Source of the DNA: Leptolyngbya sp. PLA1
GTDB taxonomy: Bacteria; Planctomycetota; Phycisphaerae; Phycisphaerales; UBA1924
NCBI GenBank assembly: GCA_021405315.1
Contig: QWIH01000007.1
Location: forward strand, 99,247-163,246
DNA: 64,000 bases
Direction of reading: 5' to 3'
Below are positions 37,868-45,864 of this stretch, one piece after another. The position numbers and the translations under genes are program-made. The notes under the pieces were generated by a model. The model ran no database searches. It saw nothing but the letters and a program-made list of their open reading frames with translations, and had not been told where the DNA came from. Within the stretch, counting starts at the first letter, position 1. Each line of letters starts with the position of its first letter.

Positions 37868-38724
37868 CGTTCAGGGGGCTCGGCCTCCGCGCCCGCGAGG
37901 ATGCCGCCATCGATGACGAACTCGGCGCCGGTGACATAGGACGATTCGTCGCTCGCCAGGAACAGGACGATCTGTGCGACTTCGTTCGGAGTTCCCATGC
38001 GCCCCAGCGGGACGCCGGAGGAGATGCCTCGGATGGCTTCCTCCCGGGCGGCCCCGGAGCCCAGCATCGGCTCCCACATCGGCGTCAGAACAGCGCCGGG
38101 GTGGATGGAGTTGCACCGGACGCCGTAGCCCTGCCGGGCGGCGTAGAGCGCGACGGACTTCGTGTGGTTTCGCACGCCAGCCTTGCTTGAGGCGTACGCC
38201 GCGGCGCCGGGAATGCCGACCTGACCGGACCGCGAGGAGATGTTGACGATCGACCCGCCCCGCGCCCCGATCGGCCCGCCCTTCGCGTGGGGCTTCATCG
38301 CGCGCAGGGCGTGGCGACACCCCAGGAAGGTGCCATCGAGGTTGGTGGCGTGGACCGCGCGCCACGATTCCAGCGAAGCGTGCTCAGGATCCTGAGGCCC
38401 CATCGGGGGGTGGAGGTCCGGGTCAAAGCCGGTGATGGCCGCGTTGTTCACGAGCACGTCCAGCCTGCCGTGGCGGGCGATGATGGCGTCGACCACCCGG
38501 CCCCAGTGAGCGTCGTCGCGCACGTCGAGGCGCAGCGACTCCGGGCTCGTGTCGGGGCAGGCGGGGCCAAGGTCGCGGGCGAGGCGCGTTGCGCTATCGG
38601 CACGGAGGTCCGTGGGCCAGACAACCGCCCCCTCGCGGGCGAAAAGGCGCGCGGTGGCCTCGCCGATGCCTCGTGCGGCCCCGGTGATGAGACATACCTT
38701 GTCGTGCAGGCGTCCATGGTGCAT
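37864..38724 (-). CDS. Short-chain dehydrogenase/reductase
   Basis: A 286-residue classical SDR with a Rossmann fold: T-G-A-A-R-G-I-G (cofactor loop, residues ~15-22), N-N-A-A (near 95), N-I-S-S-R-S-G (catalytic Ser near 150) and Y-A-S-S-K (Tyr/Lys near 163-167), then I-H-P-G-A-V. Asp at the end of the second strand (P-T-D-L-R) suggests NAD preference, an inference. The substrate is unknown. The ATG at 38724 is preferred over an upstream TTG and follows TAGCAT by 8 nt. Confidence 0.9.
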   Translation of the reverse strand: MHHGRLHDKVCLITGAARGIGEATARLFAREGAVVWPTDLRADSATRLARDLGPACPDTSPESLRLDVRDDAHWGRVVDAIIARHGRLDVLVNNAAITGFDPDLHPPMGPQDPEHASLESWRAVHATNLDGTFLGCRHALRAMKPHAKGGPIGARGGSIVNISSRSGQVGIPGAAAYASSKAGVRNHTKSVALYAARQGYGVRCNSIHPGAVLTPMWEPMLGSGAAREEAIRGISSGVPLGRMGTPNEVAQIVLFLASDESSYVTGAEFVIDGGILAGAEAEPPER

Positions 38725-38732
38725 GGGGACCA

Positions 38733-38738
38733 ATGCTA
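38733..38738 (-). promoter_or_regulatory. -10-like hexamer TAGCAT, 8 nt before the SDR ATG
   Basis: Minus-strand TAGCAT, then TGGTCCCC, then ATG at 38724. No ribosome-binding site is present. It is a member of the leaderless-type set. Confidence 0.42.
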
Positions 38739-38769
38739 CTCGCGGCAGTGATGCGACGGGGGCGCCGGC

Positions 38770-39312
38770 CTAGACGGCCCGGAGGCCTTCCATCAACTCG
38801 ATGACCCTTGCGATCGTGCGCACGTTGCGGCTGGTTCCGGGCGTGCCGAGCGCAGCCTCCAGTCTTGCCATGGACAGCTTCGAGGCGCCCACGCCCTCCG
38901 GAAAATGCAGATACGCCTCGCGGTCGGCGATGACGACCCGCTCCGGCCCGGTGCAGAGCGCCGCGACCGCGTGGGCCGAACCTGTTACCGCCTTGGTTTC
39001 AAGGAACATGACCAGCACCCGCGCCGGGTCACCATCAAAGGGGCACGCGCGGAGCGCGGCCTGTGTCTCGTCGAGCGTGCGGACGACGACGCCTGGCCGA
39101 AAGCCGTGGGTCTTCTCGATTTCTGCGGCGAGGTGGTGCGAGAGCCCTGGGATGGTCTTCGCGGGAGCCTTGAAGACGACGTTGCCGCTCTGGATGTAGG
39201 TCGACACCTTGGCCAGCCCGATTCCCTCGCAGATGGCGCGGAGCGAGGCCATGGGAAGGGGGTTCTTGCCACCGACGTTGATGCCCCGGATGAACGCGAC
39301 GGCGGGAGTCAT
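38770..39312 (-). CDS. DUF1697-family protein
   Basis: A 180-residue protein with the DUF1697 pattern: A-F-I-R-G-I-N-V-G-G-K-N at the N-terminus, Y-I-Q-S-G-N-V-V-F near residue 40 and T-S-R-N near the C-terminus before a final helix. The family is cytoplasmic and of unknown function. The start is 5 nt after a weak TAGGCT hexamer and lacks a ribosome-binding site. It is divergent from the thiC leader, with only about 35 bp between its start and the thiC -10 element. Confidence 0.85.
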   Translation of the reverse strand: MTPAVAFIRGINVGGKNPLPMASLRAICEGIGLAKVSTYIQSGNVVFKAPAKTIPGLSHHLAAEIEKTHGFRPGVVVRTLDETQAALRACPFDGDPARVLVMFLETKAVTGSAHAVAALCTGPERVVIADREAYLHFPEGVGASKLSMARLEAALGTPGTSRNVRTIARVIELMEGLRAV

Positions 39313-39346
39313 GCACGAGCCTACGCGGGGAGACATTCGGGCGCAC

Positions 39347-39352
39347 TATGAT
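39347..39352 (+). promoter_or_regulatory. Probable -10 element TATGAT of the thiC leader
   Basis: TATGAT lies about 9 nt upstream of the base of the TPP aptamer, exactly where a promoter is needed to transcribe a complete riboswitch. No recognisable -35 box. Confidence 0.55.
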
Positions 39353-39360
39353 GACGGACA

Positions 39361-39444
39361 CGCTCGGGGCGCGCCGTCCACTCGGGGCCGGCGCTGAGAT
39401 GCACCCGCAGAACCTGATCCGGTTCGCACCGGCGGAGGGAAGCG
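39361..39444 (+). ncRNA. TPP (thi-box) riboswitch upstream of thiC
   Basis: The aptamer shows the conserved thi-box blocks in order: CGCTCGGGGCGC, then GCGCTGAGATG, then GAACCTGATCCGG, then [17 protein letters not shown]1 can form between CGCT (39361-39364) and AGCG (39441-39444). It binds thiamine pyrophosphate and should reduce thiC expression. The Shine-Dalgarno GGAGGG at 39434-39439 is part of the conserved 3' aptamer strand, so ligand binding can hide the ribosome-binding site directly. No terminator hairpin is seen between aptamer and ATG. Confidence 0.95.
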
Positions 39445-39447
39445 ACC

Positions 39448-41376
39448 ATGACCGCGACTCCACATCGATTCGCCGCTCCGCTGCACGGGGCCATGAACCC
39501 GGGCCGCACCTCCAACGTCACCACGCCCGGCTCGTTCGCGCTCCCCCCGGATGTCGGCGGGCCGCTCATGTTCGCCAGCCCGGACACGCCCGGCATGCCC
39601 GCGCCCAGTGACAAGACCGCCTGGGATTTCCTTCCTGAAGGCTGGCTCACCGAGGTTTCGAGCACCCCACTCCCCGCGCCCGTCGCGTCCTGGCCGTGCG
39701 GGGCCTGCCACCACGCGACCTTTGTCTCCGCGCGTGGCGAGCATCGGCGAGTCTCGTACCCCGCCGGCTTTACGCCGGTCACACAACTGGAGCACGCCCG
39801 CCTGGGCATCGTCACGGCCCAGATGAAGCGCGTGGCAGAGCGCGAGCCGCACTTTGAGGAGCTCTTCCCGGGCCGGGGCGCCGTGGCCGTCCGCGACGAG
39901 GTCGCCGCGGGGCGCATGGTGATCCCCGCGAACATCAATCACCTGAGGCACCGGCTGGACCCGATGTGCATCGGGCGGGCCAGCCGCACGAAGGTGAACG
40001 CGAACATGGGCGCCTCGCCGGTCTCCTCCGGCACCGATGAAGAAGTCGAGAAGTTGAAGTGGGCGGAGAGGTGGGGGGCGGACACGGTGATGGACCTCTC
40101 CACGGGCGGCGATCTGGACGCCTGCCGCGAGGCGATCATCCGCAACTCCACGGTGCCCATCGGCACGGTCCCGATCTACTCCATGATCATCGGGAAGAAG
40201 ATCGAGGATCTGGACTGGCCGACGATCGAGGCGTCGCTGCATCATCAGGCGGCGCAGGGCGTGGACTACTTCACGATCCACGCGGGCGTTCGTCGCGCGC
40301 ACCTGAAGCACGTCAAGAACCGTCTGATCGGCATCGTCAGCCGTGGCGGGTCGCTCCTGGCCAAGTGGATGCTCGTCCACGGCCGCGAGAACATCATGTA
40401 CGACCGCTGGGACGACATCTGCCGGATTCTCAGGCAGTACGACGTGACGTTCAGCATCGGCGACGGCCTGCGCCCGGGCGGGCTCGCCGACGCGACGGAT
40501 GCCGCCCAGATCGCCGAGCTCGAAACCCTGGGTGAACTCACCGAGCGTGCGTGGCGCCACGGCGTGCAGGTCATGATCGAGGGACCAGGGCACGTTCCCT
40601 TCGACCAGATCGAGTGGAACGCCAAGGTGCAGCGCACGCTCTGTCACGGCGCCCCCTTCTACGTGCTCGGCCCGCTGGTGACGGACATGTTCCCCGGCTA
40701 CGACCACATCACGAGCTGCATCGGCGCCACGGCCATGGCCTATCACGGGGCCGCCATGCTCTGCTATGTCACGCCCAAGGAGCACCTGGGGCTTCCCAAG
40801 AAGGACGACGTGAAGCAGGGCTGCATTGCCTACAAGATCGCCGCCCACGCCGCGGACGTGGCCCTGGGCATCCCCGGCACGCGCGACCGCGACGACGAAC
40901 TCACCAAGGCCCGCGCGGCCCTGAACTGGGAGAAGCACTTCGAGCTCTCCTTCGACCCCGACACCGCCCGGGCCTATCACGACGAGGACCTCGACGTCGA
41001 TACGGACTTCTGCGCCATGTGCGGCCACGACTGGTGCAGCGTCCGCATCAGCAAGGAAATCCAGGAGTTCGCCAGCGGCAAGGCCGATGGCTTTGAGCGC
41101 GTCGGTGCGAACGGCCGCGCCGGGGCCGCGGTAAAGTCTGCCGCTCTGACCCCGGAGCAGCAGGAGATCCTCTCGAAGCGGGGCGTGCTGAGCCCCGATG
41201 AGATCCACCGGCTGGCGAGCAAGACACGAAAGGCGGTGGGGGCTGACGCGGGCAAGGGCTCCTGCCACAGTGACTACGCGGACCCGGACAAGGCCCGACG
41301 CGTGCAGCGAGATCGGCTCGTGCAGGTGGACGTGAGGCCGGCGCTGGGGATTGCGAAGGACGACAGGGTGGTGTGA
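39448..41376 (+). CDS. thiC: Phosphomethylpyrimidine synthase
   Basis: ThiC converts 5-aminoimidazole ribotide to HMP phosphate, the pyrimidine of thiamine, by radical SAM chemistry. The 642-residue protein covers the whole family length, with [10 protein letters not shown] near residue 185, E-G-P-G-H-V-P near 380 and the C-terminal cluster motif C-A-M-C-G-H-D-W-C near 525-533. About 75 residues follow it. It is controlled by the TPP riboswitch 4 nt upstream. Its TGA overlaps the next ATG (TGATG). Confidence 0.97.
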   Translation: MTATPHRFAAPLHGAMNPGRTSNVTTPGSFALPPDVGGPLMFASPDTPGMPAPSDKTAWDFLPEGWLTEVSSTPLPAPVASWPCGACHHATFVSARGEHRRVSYPAGFTPVTQLEHARLGIVTAQMKRVAEREPHFEELFPGRGAVAVRDEVAAGRMVIPANINHLRHRLDPMCIGRASRTKVNANMGASPVSSGTDEEVEKLKWAERWGADTVMDLSTGGDLDACREAIIRNSTVPIGTVPIYSMIIGKKIEDLDWPTIEASLHHQAAQGVDYFTIHAGVRRAHLKHVKNRLIGIVSRGGSLLAKWMLVHGRENIMYDRWDDICRILRQYDVTFSIGDGLRPGGLADATDAAQIAELETLGELTERAWRHGVQVMIEGPGHVPFDQIEWNAKVQRTLCHGAPFYVLGPLVTDMFPGYDHITSCIGATAMAYHGAAMLCYVTPKEHLGLPKKDDVKQGCIAYKIAAHAADVALGIPGTRDRDDELTKARAALNWEKHFELSFDPDTARAYHDEDLDVDTDFCAMCGHDWCSVRISKEIQEFASGKADGFERVGANGRAGAAVKSAALTPEQQEILSKRGVLSPDEIHRLASKTRKAVGADAGKGSCHSDYADPDKARRVQRDRLVQVDVRPALGIAKDDRVV

Positions 41377-41894
41377 TGCCCAGGTCGGGGATCCAGTTCG
41401 CGCACCTCGAAGGGCTTGACGGCAGCCGCTTCTCGCTCGGCTGGCGGCCGCGCGATGCAAGGCGGCGGCTCGCAGCACCCGTGGACTGGAGCGGCGACCC
41501 GTGGCTGCAGGTTCATGGCGAAGTCGCGTCTCCGGAGTCCAGTTGGTCGTTCGTCGATCCCGCCCTGACCGAGCACGAGGCGCGGGACCTGGCCGAGTTT
41601 CTCGACCTGCGACCCTGGACGGGCCCCCGCGTCTTTGAGTGCACCGAGCCCGGCCTGGCCTTCAAGGCGGTGGGAGAGGCCTCGGGCATCTTCACGATGG
41701 CGATCCGGTTCAGCCTTGAGTGCGCCCCGCCGCAGGCTCGGAGCCCCGGAGCGCAGGCTGGGGAGGCGTTCACGCTCATGCTCGACGTCACCGACGCCGC
41801 GCTCCGCCGGTTCGTCAGGAGCATGCTGGGCATGCTCGGCGTGGAGCGGCGGGATCCCGGTTCATCGACCGCCCCTCGGGGCAAGCACCGGTGA
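41376..41894 (+). CDS. WapI-like domain protein of unknown function
   Basis: A 172-residue soluble protein translationally coupled to thiC (TGATG at 41374-41378). The layout resembles the family annotated as WapI-type immunity-like proteins: P-W-L-Q-V-H-G-E-V near residue 45, D-P-A-L-T-E-H-E-A near 65, then F-E-C-T-E-P-G-L-A-F and a basic or acidic beta strand. The label should not be read as evidence for a toxin system; no toxin gene is near. Why it is coupled to thiC is unknown. Confidence 0.55.
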   Translation: MPRSGIQFAHLEGLDGSRFSLGWRPRDARRRLAAPVDWSGDPWLQVHGEVASPESSWSFVDPALTEHEARDLAEFLDLRPWTGPRVFECTEPGLAFKAVGEASGIFTMAIRFSLECAPPQARSPGAQAGEAFTLMLDVTDAALRRFVRSMLGMLGVERRDPGSSTAPRGKHR

Positions 41895-41980
41895 TGGAGA
41901 GTGACCGGGCGGCATGGAGCCGCGTGCCTCGAGCGCGGGGTGTGGGTGTGGCCGCGCTCGATGCGGGCGTGCGCGCGCCG

Positions 41981-41986
41981 TACCAT
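41981..41986 (+). promoter_or_regulatory. -10-like hexamer TACCAT, 7 nt before the acetyltransferase ATG
   Basis: TACCAT (41981-41986) is followed after 7 nt by the ATG at 41994. An earlier in-frame ATG (41985) overlaps the hexamer, so the leaderless model favours 41994. Confidence 0.38.
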
Positions 41987-41993
41987 GGCCCCC

Positions 41994-42857
41994 ATGCCGA
42001 CCATCCGATCGATCACACCCGGCGACTTCCCCGCCTGCGCGCGGATCTGCTATGAAGCCTTCGGTTCGCTCCAGGACCGGCACGGCGTCGAGCGTGACTT
42101 TGATTCGGTCCAGACCGCGGAGATGGTCATCGGGATGTTCGGCACGCGCCCGGACTTTGCCGGGTTTGTCGCGCTCGATGACGACGGCCGGACCATCCTC
42201 GGGTCCAACTTCCTTCAGTTCTCCGACGAGGTCGCGGGCGTTGGCCCGATCACGGTGGACCCGTCGGCGCAGGCGCGGGGTGTCGGCCGGAGTCTGATGC
42301 GGGCCGTAATGGACGAGGCCGCGCGGCGCGGGATCAAGCAGGTGCGGTTGCAGCAGGAGGCGATCAACACCACCTCGCTCTCGCTCTACGCCAAGCTGGG
42401 GTTCGACTGGCGCGAGGCGTGCGCTCTCGTGCGGCTGGAGCCCGCGGAGCGTGATCTCGAGGGGACGCGGCCGGTGTCGGAGCGCGACCTGCCGGCCATC
42501 GACGAGCTCTCGCGCCGGCATTTCCACGCCTCGCGAGTCAACGAGGCGGCGGGCTACCTGAGGATCGGCCTGCCCGGCTTCGTGCTGTCGCGCGGGGGGC
42601 GTGATGTCGGGTACTACTTCCCGAGCTTCCTGGGCCACGGGTTCGCCGAGACGCCGGAGGATCTGGCCGCGCTCGCGGCGCACGCGGCGAAGCACGCGCC
42701 CCCGCAGTTTCGCAAGACCATCGTGCCCCTCGGCCAGCACGGGCTGCACCGCGGAGTGATGGCACGCGGGGGTCGGGCCATCAAGCTCTTCAACTACATG
42801 ACGACCGGCGCGTACCGGGCGCCCGTGGGGGCCTGGATCCCCAGCATCGGGATGTAG
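41994..42857 (+). CDS. GNAT-family N-acetyltransferase
   Basis: A 287-residue protein. An N-terminal GNAT domain (residues 1-140) has V-D-P-S-A-Q-A-R-G-V-G-R-S-L, the acetyl-CoA pyrophosphate loop (Q/R-x-x-G-x-G/A), and a Y-A-K-L-G-F motif. The C-terminal 140 residues form a second, weaker GNAT-like half, so the protein may be a tandem GNAT. The acceptor substrate is unknown. The alternative start at 41985 adds three residues. Confidence 0.83.
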   Translation: MPTIRSITPGDFPACARICYEAFGSLQDRHGVERDFDSVQTAEMVIGMFGTRPDFAGFVALDDDGRTILGSNFLQFSDEVAGVGPITVDPSAQARGVGRSLMRAVMDEAARRGIKQVRLQQEAINTTSLSLYAKLGFDWREACALVRLEPAERDLEGTRPVSERDLPAIDELSRRHFHASRVNEAAGYLRIGLPGFVLSRGGRDVGYYFPSFLGHGFAETPEDLAALAAHAAKHAPPQFRKTIVPLGQHGLHRGVMARGGRAIKLFNYMTTGAYRAPVGAWIPSIGM

Positions 42858-42872
42858 CCCCGTCCGCCCTGT

Positions 42873-44246
42873 TCACAGCCGCACCGGCTCAAACCCCTTC
42901 CGATACTCGCGCCTCACCAGCGTCCGCGTCGCCTCGGCGTGGTTGGTGAACGCCAGCGCCTTGCGGTCCCATTCCAGCACCTGCCCTCGGAACTTTGCCG
43001 CCTTCACGGCGAGCAGGCCGGGCTCCGTGCAGCGCAGCCCGGAGGCGAACGGGCACCACAGGTGGGGCGTGTCCCTGCCCAGCGCCCTGTCCACCCACGC
43101 GTGCCAGTGGTTGAAGCTCTCATACGCGGGCAAGCCGGGCCATTCCATGCCGTCGGTCATCTGGCCATCACGCCAGATCTCCAGCGGTCCCTCGGGAGCG
43201 AGCACGAGGGTGCCGCCCTCGCAGACAACGATGGTGAGAATGCCGCTGGGCCACTTGCCCTCACCCACGCCCACCATCGCGCGGTCCGGCTTCATCTCGG
43301 TGTCGTAGAAGTAGAAGTTGCAGGTGGAGTTGGCGAAGCGCTCGCCCGACACGGGGTACGTGAGCGTGGACAGCACGTTCCTGGCGTGAAAGTGGCTCAT
43401 ATCCCGGGTCGGCGTGCGAGTGCACACCCGCGTGGGGCTCTGCAGCTCGGGGAAGGCGTAGAACAGCACATCGGTGGTGTGCACAACCCAGTCGGCGATC
43501 TGTCCGCCGCCGTAATCGAACCAGCTCCGCCACTGGCGCTGCACCATCTGCGGGCGGCAGGGCGCGTCCGCGGCTCCGTTGAGCCACAGGTCGTAGTTGA
43601 AGCCCTCCGGTGGCGGGATGGGCTCACCCAGAGTGCCGTCGGCGAAGTAGAACCCGCCCGCGACGGCGCTCCCGCCGTACGTCACGTGGACCTCGATGAC
43701 CTTGCCCAGGCCGCCGCTCCGCAGGATGTCCACCGCCGCACGCCGCGGGGCGTGCGCGATGCGCTGTGCGCCGGTCTGCGTCGCGAGATGGGGCCGGACG
43801 TCGACGGCGCGGCGGAGCAGTTCGAGCTCTTCGAGCTGCTGCACCAGCGGCTTCTGCCCATACACGTGCTTGCCCCGCGCGAGCGCGAGCGTCATGATCG
43901 CGCAGTGCGAGTGATCGGGCGTTGAGACGATCACCGCGTCGAACTTGTCCCCGTGCCTATCGAACGCTTCTCGGTAGTCCTCGCAGCGGAACGCGTCCGG
44001 GTGCTCCTTCGATGCCTTCTCCATCGCCTTGGCGTCGATGTCGCAGAGGCCCACAATTTCCGCGTCCGGGTGCGACCGGACCTGGTGCCGATCCGCCTCT
44101 CCGATGGTGCCGACAACACCGATGGACAGCACCCGCAGCTTCGTGTCCCGAAGTCTCCGGCCGAACGCCGGGTGCGACAGCGCCGCGACCCCCGCGGCGG
44201 CGACGGTGCTGGCGATGAAACGGCGGCGGGTGATCCCGGCGTGCAT
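42873..44246 (-). CDS. Tat-exported Gfo/Idh/MocA-family oxidoreductase
   Basis: A 457-residue protein with a twin-arginine signal (T-R-R-R-F-I-A-S followed by an Ala-rich hydrophobic stretch, residues 5-30). The NAD(P)-binding fold begins with V-V-G-T-I-G-E-A (near 47) and includes the E-K-P-like position, here Q-K-P (Y-G-Q-K-P-L near 133). The second domain carries the substrate site. These exported oxidoreductases are abundant in Planctomycetes and are linked to carbohydrate breakdown. GAGGAG precedes the ATG at 44246; an in-frame upstream start at 44258 is less likely. Confidence 0.88.
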   Translation of the reverse strand: MHAGITRRRFIASTVAAAGVAALSHPAFGRRLRDTKLRVLSIGVVGTIGEADRHQVRSHPDAEIVGLCDIDAKAMEKASKEHPDAFRCEDYREAFDRHGDKFDAVIVSTPDHSHCAIMTLALARGKHVYGQKPLVQQLEELELLRRAVDVRPHLATQTGAQRIAHAPRRAAVDILRSGGLGKVIEVHVTYGGSAVAGGFYFADGTLGEPIPPPEGFNYDLWLNGAADAPCRPQMVQRQWRSWFDYGGGQIADWVVHTTDVLFYAFPELQSPTRVCTRTPTRDMSHFHARNVLSTLTYPVSGERFANSTCNFYFYDTEMKPDRAMVGVGEGKWPSGILTIVVCEGGTLVLAPEGPLEIWRDGQMTDGMEWPGLPAYESFNHWHAWVDRALGRDTPHLWCPFASGLRCTEPGLLAVKAAKFRGQVLEWDRKALAFTNHAEATRTLVRREYRKGFEPVRL

Positions 44247-44259
44247 GCGGCTCCTCACT

Positions 44260-44279
44260 GCGGGCTCGCCCGAGCCCGC
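44260..44279 (-). promoter_or_regulatory. Perfect inverted repeat in the oxidoreductase leader
   Basis: GCGGGCTCG and CGAGCCCGC (9-bp arms, CC spacer) lie 13 nt upstream of the start codon. A TAAACT hexamer (44286-44291, minus strand) could start transcription at the repeat. It could be an operator or a 5' mRNA hairpin next to the GAGGAG. Confidence 0.4.
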
Positions 44280-44675
44280 GCGAGCAGTTTACAGGCGCGA
44301 AGCCGTCCCTGCGCCGTGGGATGCCTCAGCGCCATCCTCCCGGCGAATCCGCGCCGATCGGCTTGAAATCACCGCAGTTTCGTCTATGCTCACGCCACTC
44401 CGAGAGGTTCGTCTATGACTGCCACTGCCTGATTCATTCCGCGGCCGACTCGACTCGTTCGACTTCGACCGGTGTCCCCGACCCCCGTGCGAGCCAGACC
44501 CGGCGAGCACCGGCGGTGACCGCTCGCCGCGGAATGCCCCCCCCCAATCTCAAGCACACCCCCCTCGACGCGCGCGACACGGTGATGTCACGCGCGGCCA
44601 GAGACGTTCTCCCGCCTCCGCGCGGGCACGCATGTCATGCGCCCCGCGCACCGCACTCGACTTCAACGAGCACCC
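44280..44675 (+). other. Long non-coding stretch with promoter, five-codon mini-frame and paired repeats
   Basis: No ordinary gene fits here. A promoter-like TTGAAA-16 nt-TATGCT (44363-44390) is followed by GAGAGG and a five-codon frame, ATG-ACT-GCC-ACT-GCC-TGA (44415-44432). Beyond it, ATTCCGCGG (44436-44444) is complementary to CCGCGGAAT (44527-44535), and CGGCGAGC (44501-44508) to GCTCGCCG (44522-44529). The two helices compete for 44527-44529. The stretch would be a leader of about 280 nt for the RNHCP gene or a separate RNA. Confidence 0.4.
44363..44390 (+). promoter_or_regulatory. Sigma-70-like promoter TTGAAA-N16-TATGCT
   Basis: TTGAAA (44363-44368) and TATGCT (44385-44390) are 16 nt apart, giving one of the two clearest two-box promoters seen in the window. 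Start of transcription expected near 44397, about 280 nt before the RNHCP start codon. Confidence 0.5.
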
Positions 44676-45032
44676 ATGTCAGACAAGCACTGCTACGAGT
44701 CCCGGGCATTCACGTGCATCCGTTGCCGCTGGGCTGTTCCCGCCCGGGCCTTCGGCACCAGGCACCGCAACCACTGTCCCCGCTGTCTGTGGTCACGCCA
44801 TCTCGATGACAAGCCCGGCGACCGCGCCTCCTGCTGCGACGGCTCCATGGAGCCCATCGCCATCGAGGTGCGGGACCGCGGCGAGTGGGCCATCCTGCAC
44901 CGCTGTACCGCGTGCGGGGCGATCAAGGCAAACCGCATCGCCGGGGATGACGATGAGCGGGCCCTCCTCGCGCTCGCGCTGCGCCCGATCGCGAACCCCG
45001 CGTTCCCCATCGATGACCTGCGGAGGACCTAG
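44676..45032 (+). CDS. RNHCP-domain zinc-ribbon protein
   Basis: A 118-residue protein that carries the family's defining block R-N-H-C-P-R-C-L-W-S-R-H near residue 32, with paired cysteines before (F-T-C-I-R-C) and after (L-H-R-C-T-A-C-G), then N-R-I-A-G-D-D. The cysteine pairs suggest two zinc sites. The family is cytoplasmic and of unknown function. The start is the ATG at 44676; no strong ribosome-binding site is seen. It converges with the YCII gene, with 9 nt between them. Confidence 0.88.
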   Translation: MSDKHCYESRAFTCIRCRWAVPARAFGTRHRNHCPRCLWSRHLDDKPGDRASCCDGSMEPIAIEVRDRGEWAILHRCTACGAIKANRIAGDDDERALLALALRPIANPAFPIDDLRRT

Positions 45033-45041
45033 CCACCCCTC

Positions 45042-45791
45042 CTAGGGCTCCAATGCCGCAAGGCCCTCCAGGGACCTCGTCGAGAGCCACCGGTCCAGCC
45101 CGTACGCGCCCGTATCCACGCCCGCGAGCGCCTTGGACACCGCGTCCGGGTCCTCCGCGTCGAGGACCAGCACGCCGCCGGTGTCATCGAGGAACGAGAC
45201 GGCCCAGATGACCGCCGGGGCGTTCGCCTTCGCGATCGCGGTCCGCGCACGCTCGAGGTCAGAGGCGTGCATCATCACGTACCGCCTGAGGCCGGGTGGG
45301 AGCGAGCCCGGGGCGGGCGGCGGCGTCGCGCCGCGCTGTGATTGCTGCTCCAGCCGGGCCTTCTGCTCCGCCTCCAGCCGCGGGGTCTCGCGAAGGGTCT
45401 CCGGCGCAGCGATCCGCCGAACCTCGATCGAGAACTCCCCGGAGGCCACGCCCGGATCGGTGGCCGCGAGCTGCCTGGCCTCCTCCGGCGTCGCGGCGTC
45501 GAGCACGAAGATGCCCCGCCAGGACTTGTCCCGGGGCTGGCCGAAGGGGCCCGCGATGAGGAGCTTCCTCTCCGCCGCGAGACGCTGCATGTTCGCCATG
45601 TGCCCGGCGAAGATCTGCTGCTTCTGCTCTGGCGTGTGCGAGGCTGATCCGGGCCCGGTGACCAGATACACCAGGGACATGTGCACCTCGTTAGAGGGTC
45701 GGCGTGCGGGTGCGCCCGCGCAGCCGCACGCCGACCACAGGCAGGCACCGAGCATGAACAGCAGGCCGACGTGCAGGGAACGGTGGAGCAT
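45042..45791 (-). CDS. YCII-domain lipoprotein
   Basis: A 249-residue protein with a lipoprotein signal (hydrophobic segment then L-W-S-A-C, candidate Cys near residue 22). The middle region matches a YCII (muconolactone-isomerase-like ferredoxin fold) domain: L-V-Y-L-V-T-G-P-G near 40, I-A-G-P-F near 80 and I-F-V-L-D-A-A-T-P-E-E-A near 94. A second similar half follows a Gln/Pro linker (V-L-V-L-D-A-E-D-P-D-A). YCII domains are usually cytoplasmic, so an exported tandem version is unusual. The ATG is 6 nt after TATCCT. Confidence 0.78.
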   Translation of the reverse strand: MLHRSLHVGLLFMLGACLWSACGCAGAPARRPSNEVHMSLVYLVTGPGSASHTPEQKQQIFAGHMANMQRLAAERKLLIAGPFGQPRDKSWRGIFVLDAATPEEARQLAATDPGVASGEFSIEVRRIAAPETLRETPRLEAEQKARLEQQSQRGATPPPAPGSLPPGLRRYVMMHASDLERARTAIAKANAPAVIWAVSFLDDTGGVLVLDAEDPDAVSKALAGVDTGAYGLDRWLSTRSLEGLAALEP

Positions 45792-45797
45792 GACCGC

Positions 45798-45803
45798 AGG
45801 ATA
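45798..45803 (-). promoter_or_regulatory. -10-like hexamer TATCCT, 6 nt before the YCII lipoprotein ATG
   Basis: Minus-strand TATCCT, then GCGGTC, then ATG at 45791. There is no ribosome-binding site. Member of the leaderless-type set. Confidence 0.42.
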
Positions 45804-45864
45804 CCGCGCCGCCAGCCGCCCGGAGGCACCTAGAGTGAGGTTCAATCTCGCACAAGGAAGCACG

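Noticed and set aside
44383..44417. Duplicated TCGTCTATG sequence
   Set aside because: Only nine bases, two copies 25 nt apart; likely chance, although it contributes to the -10 element and mini-frame start.
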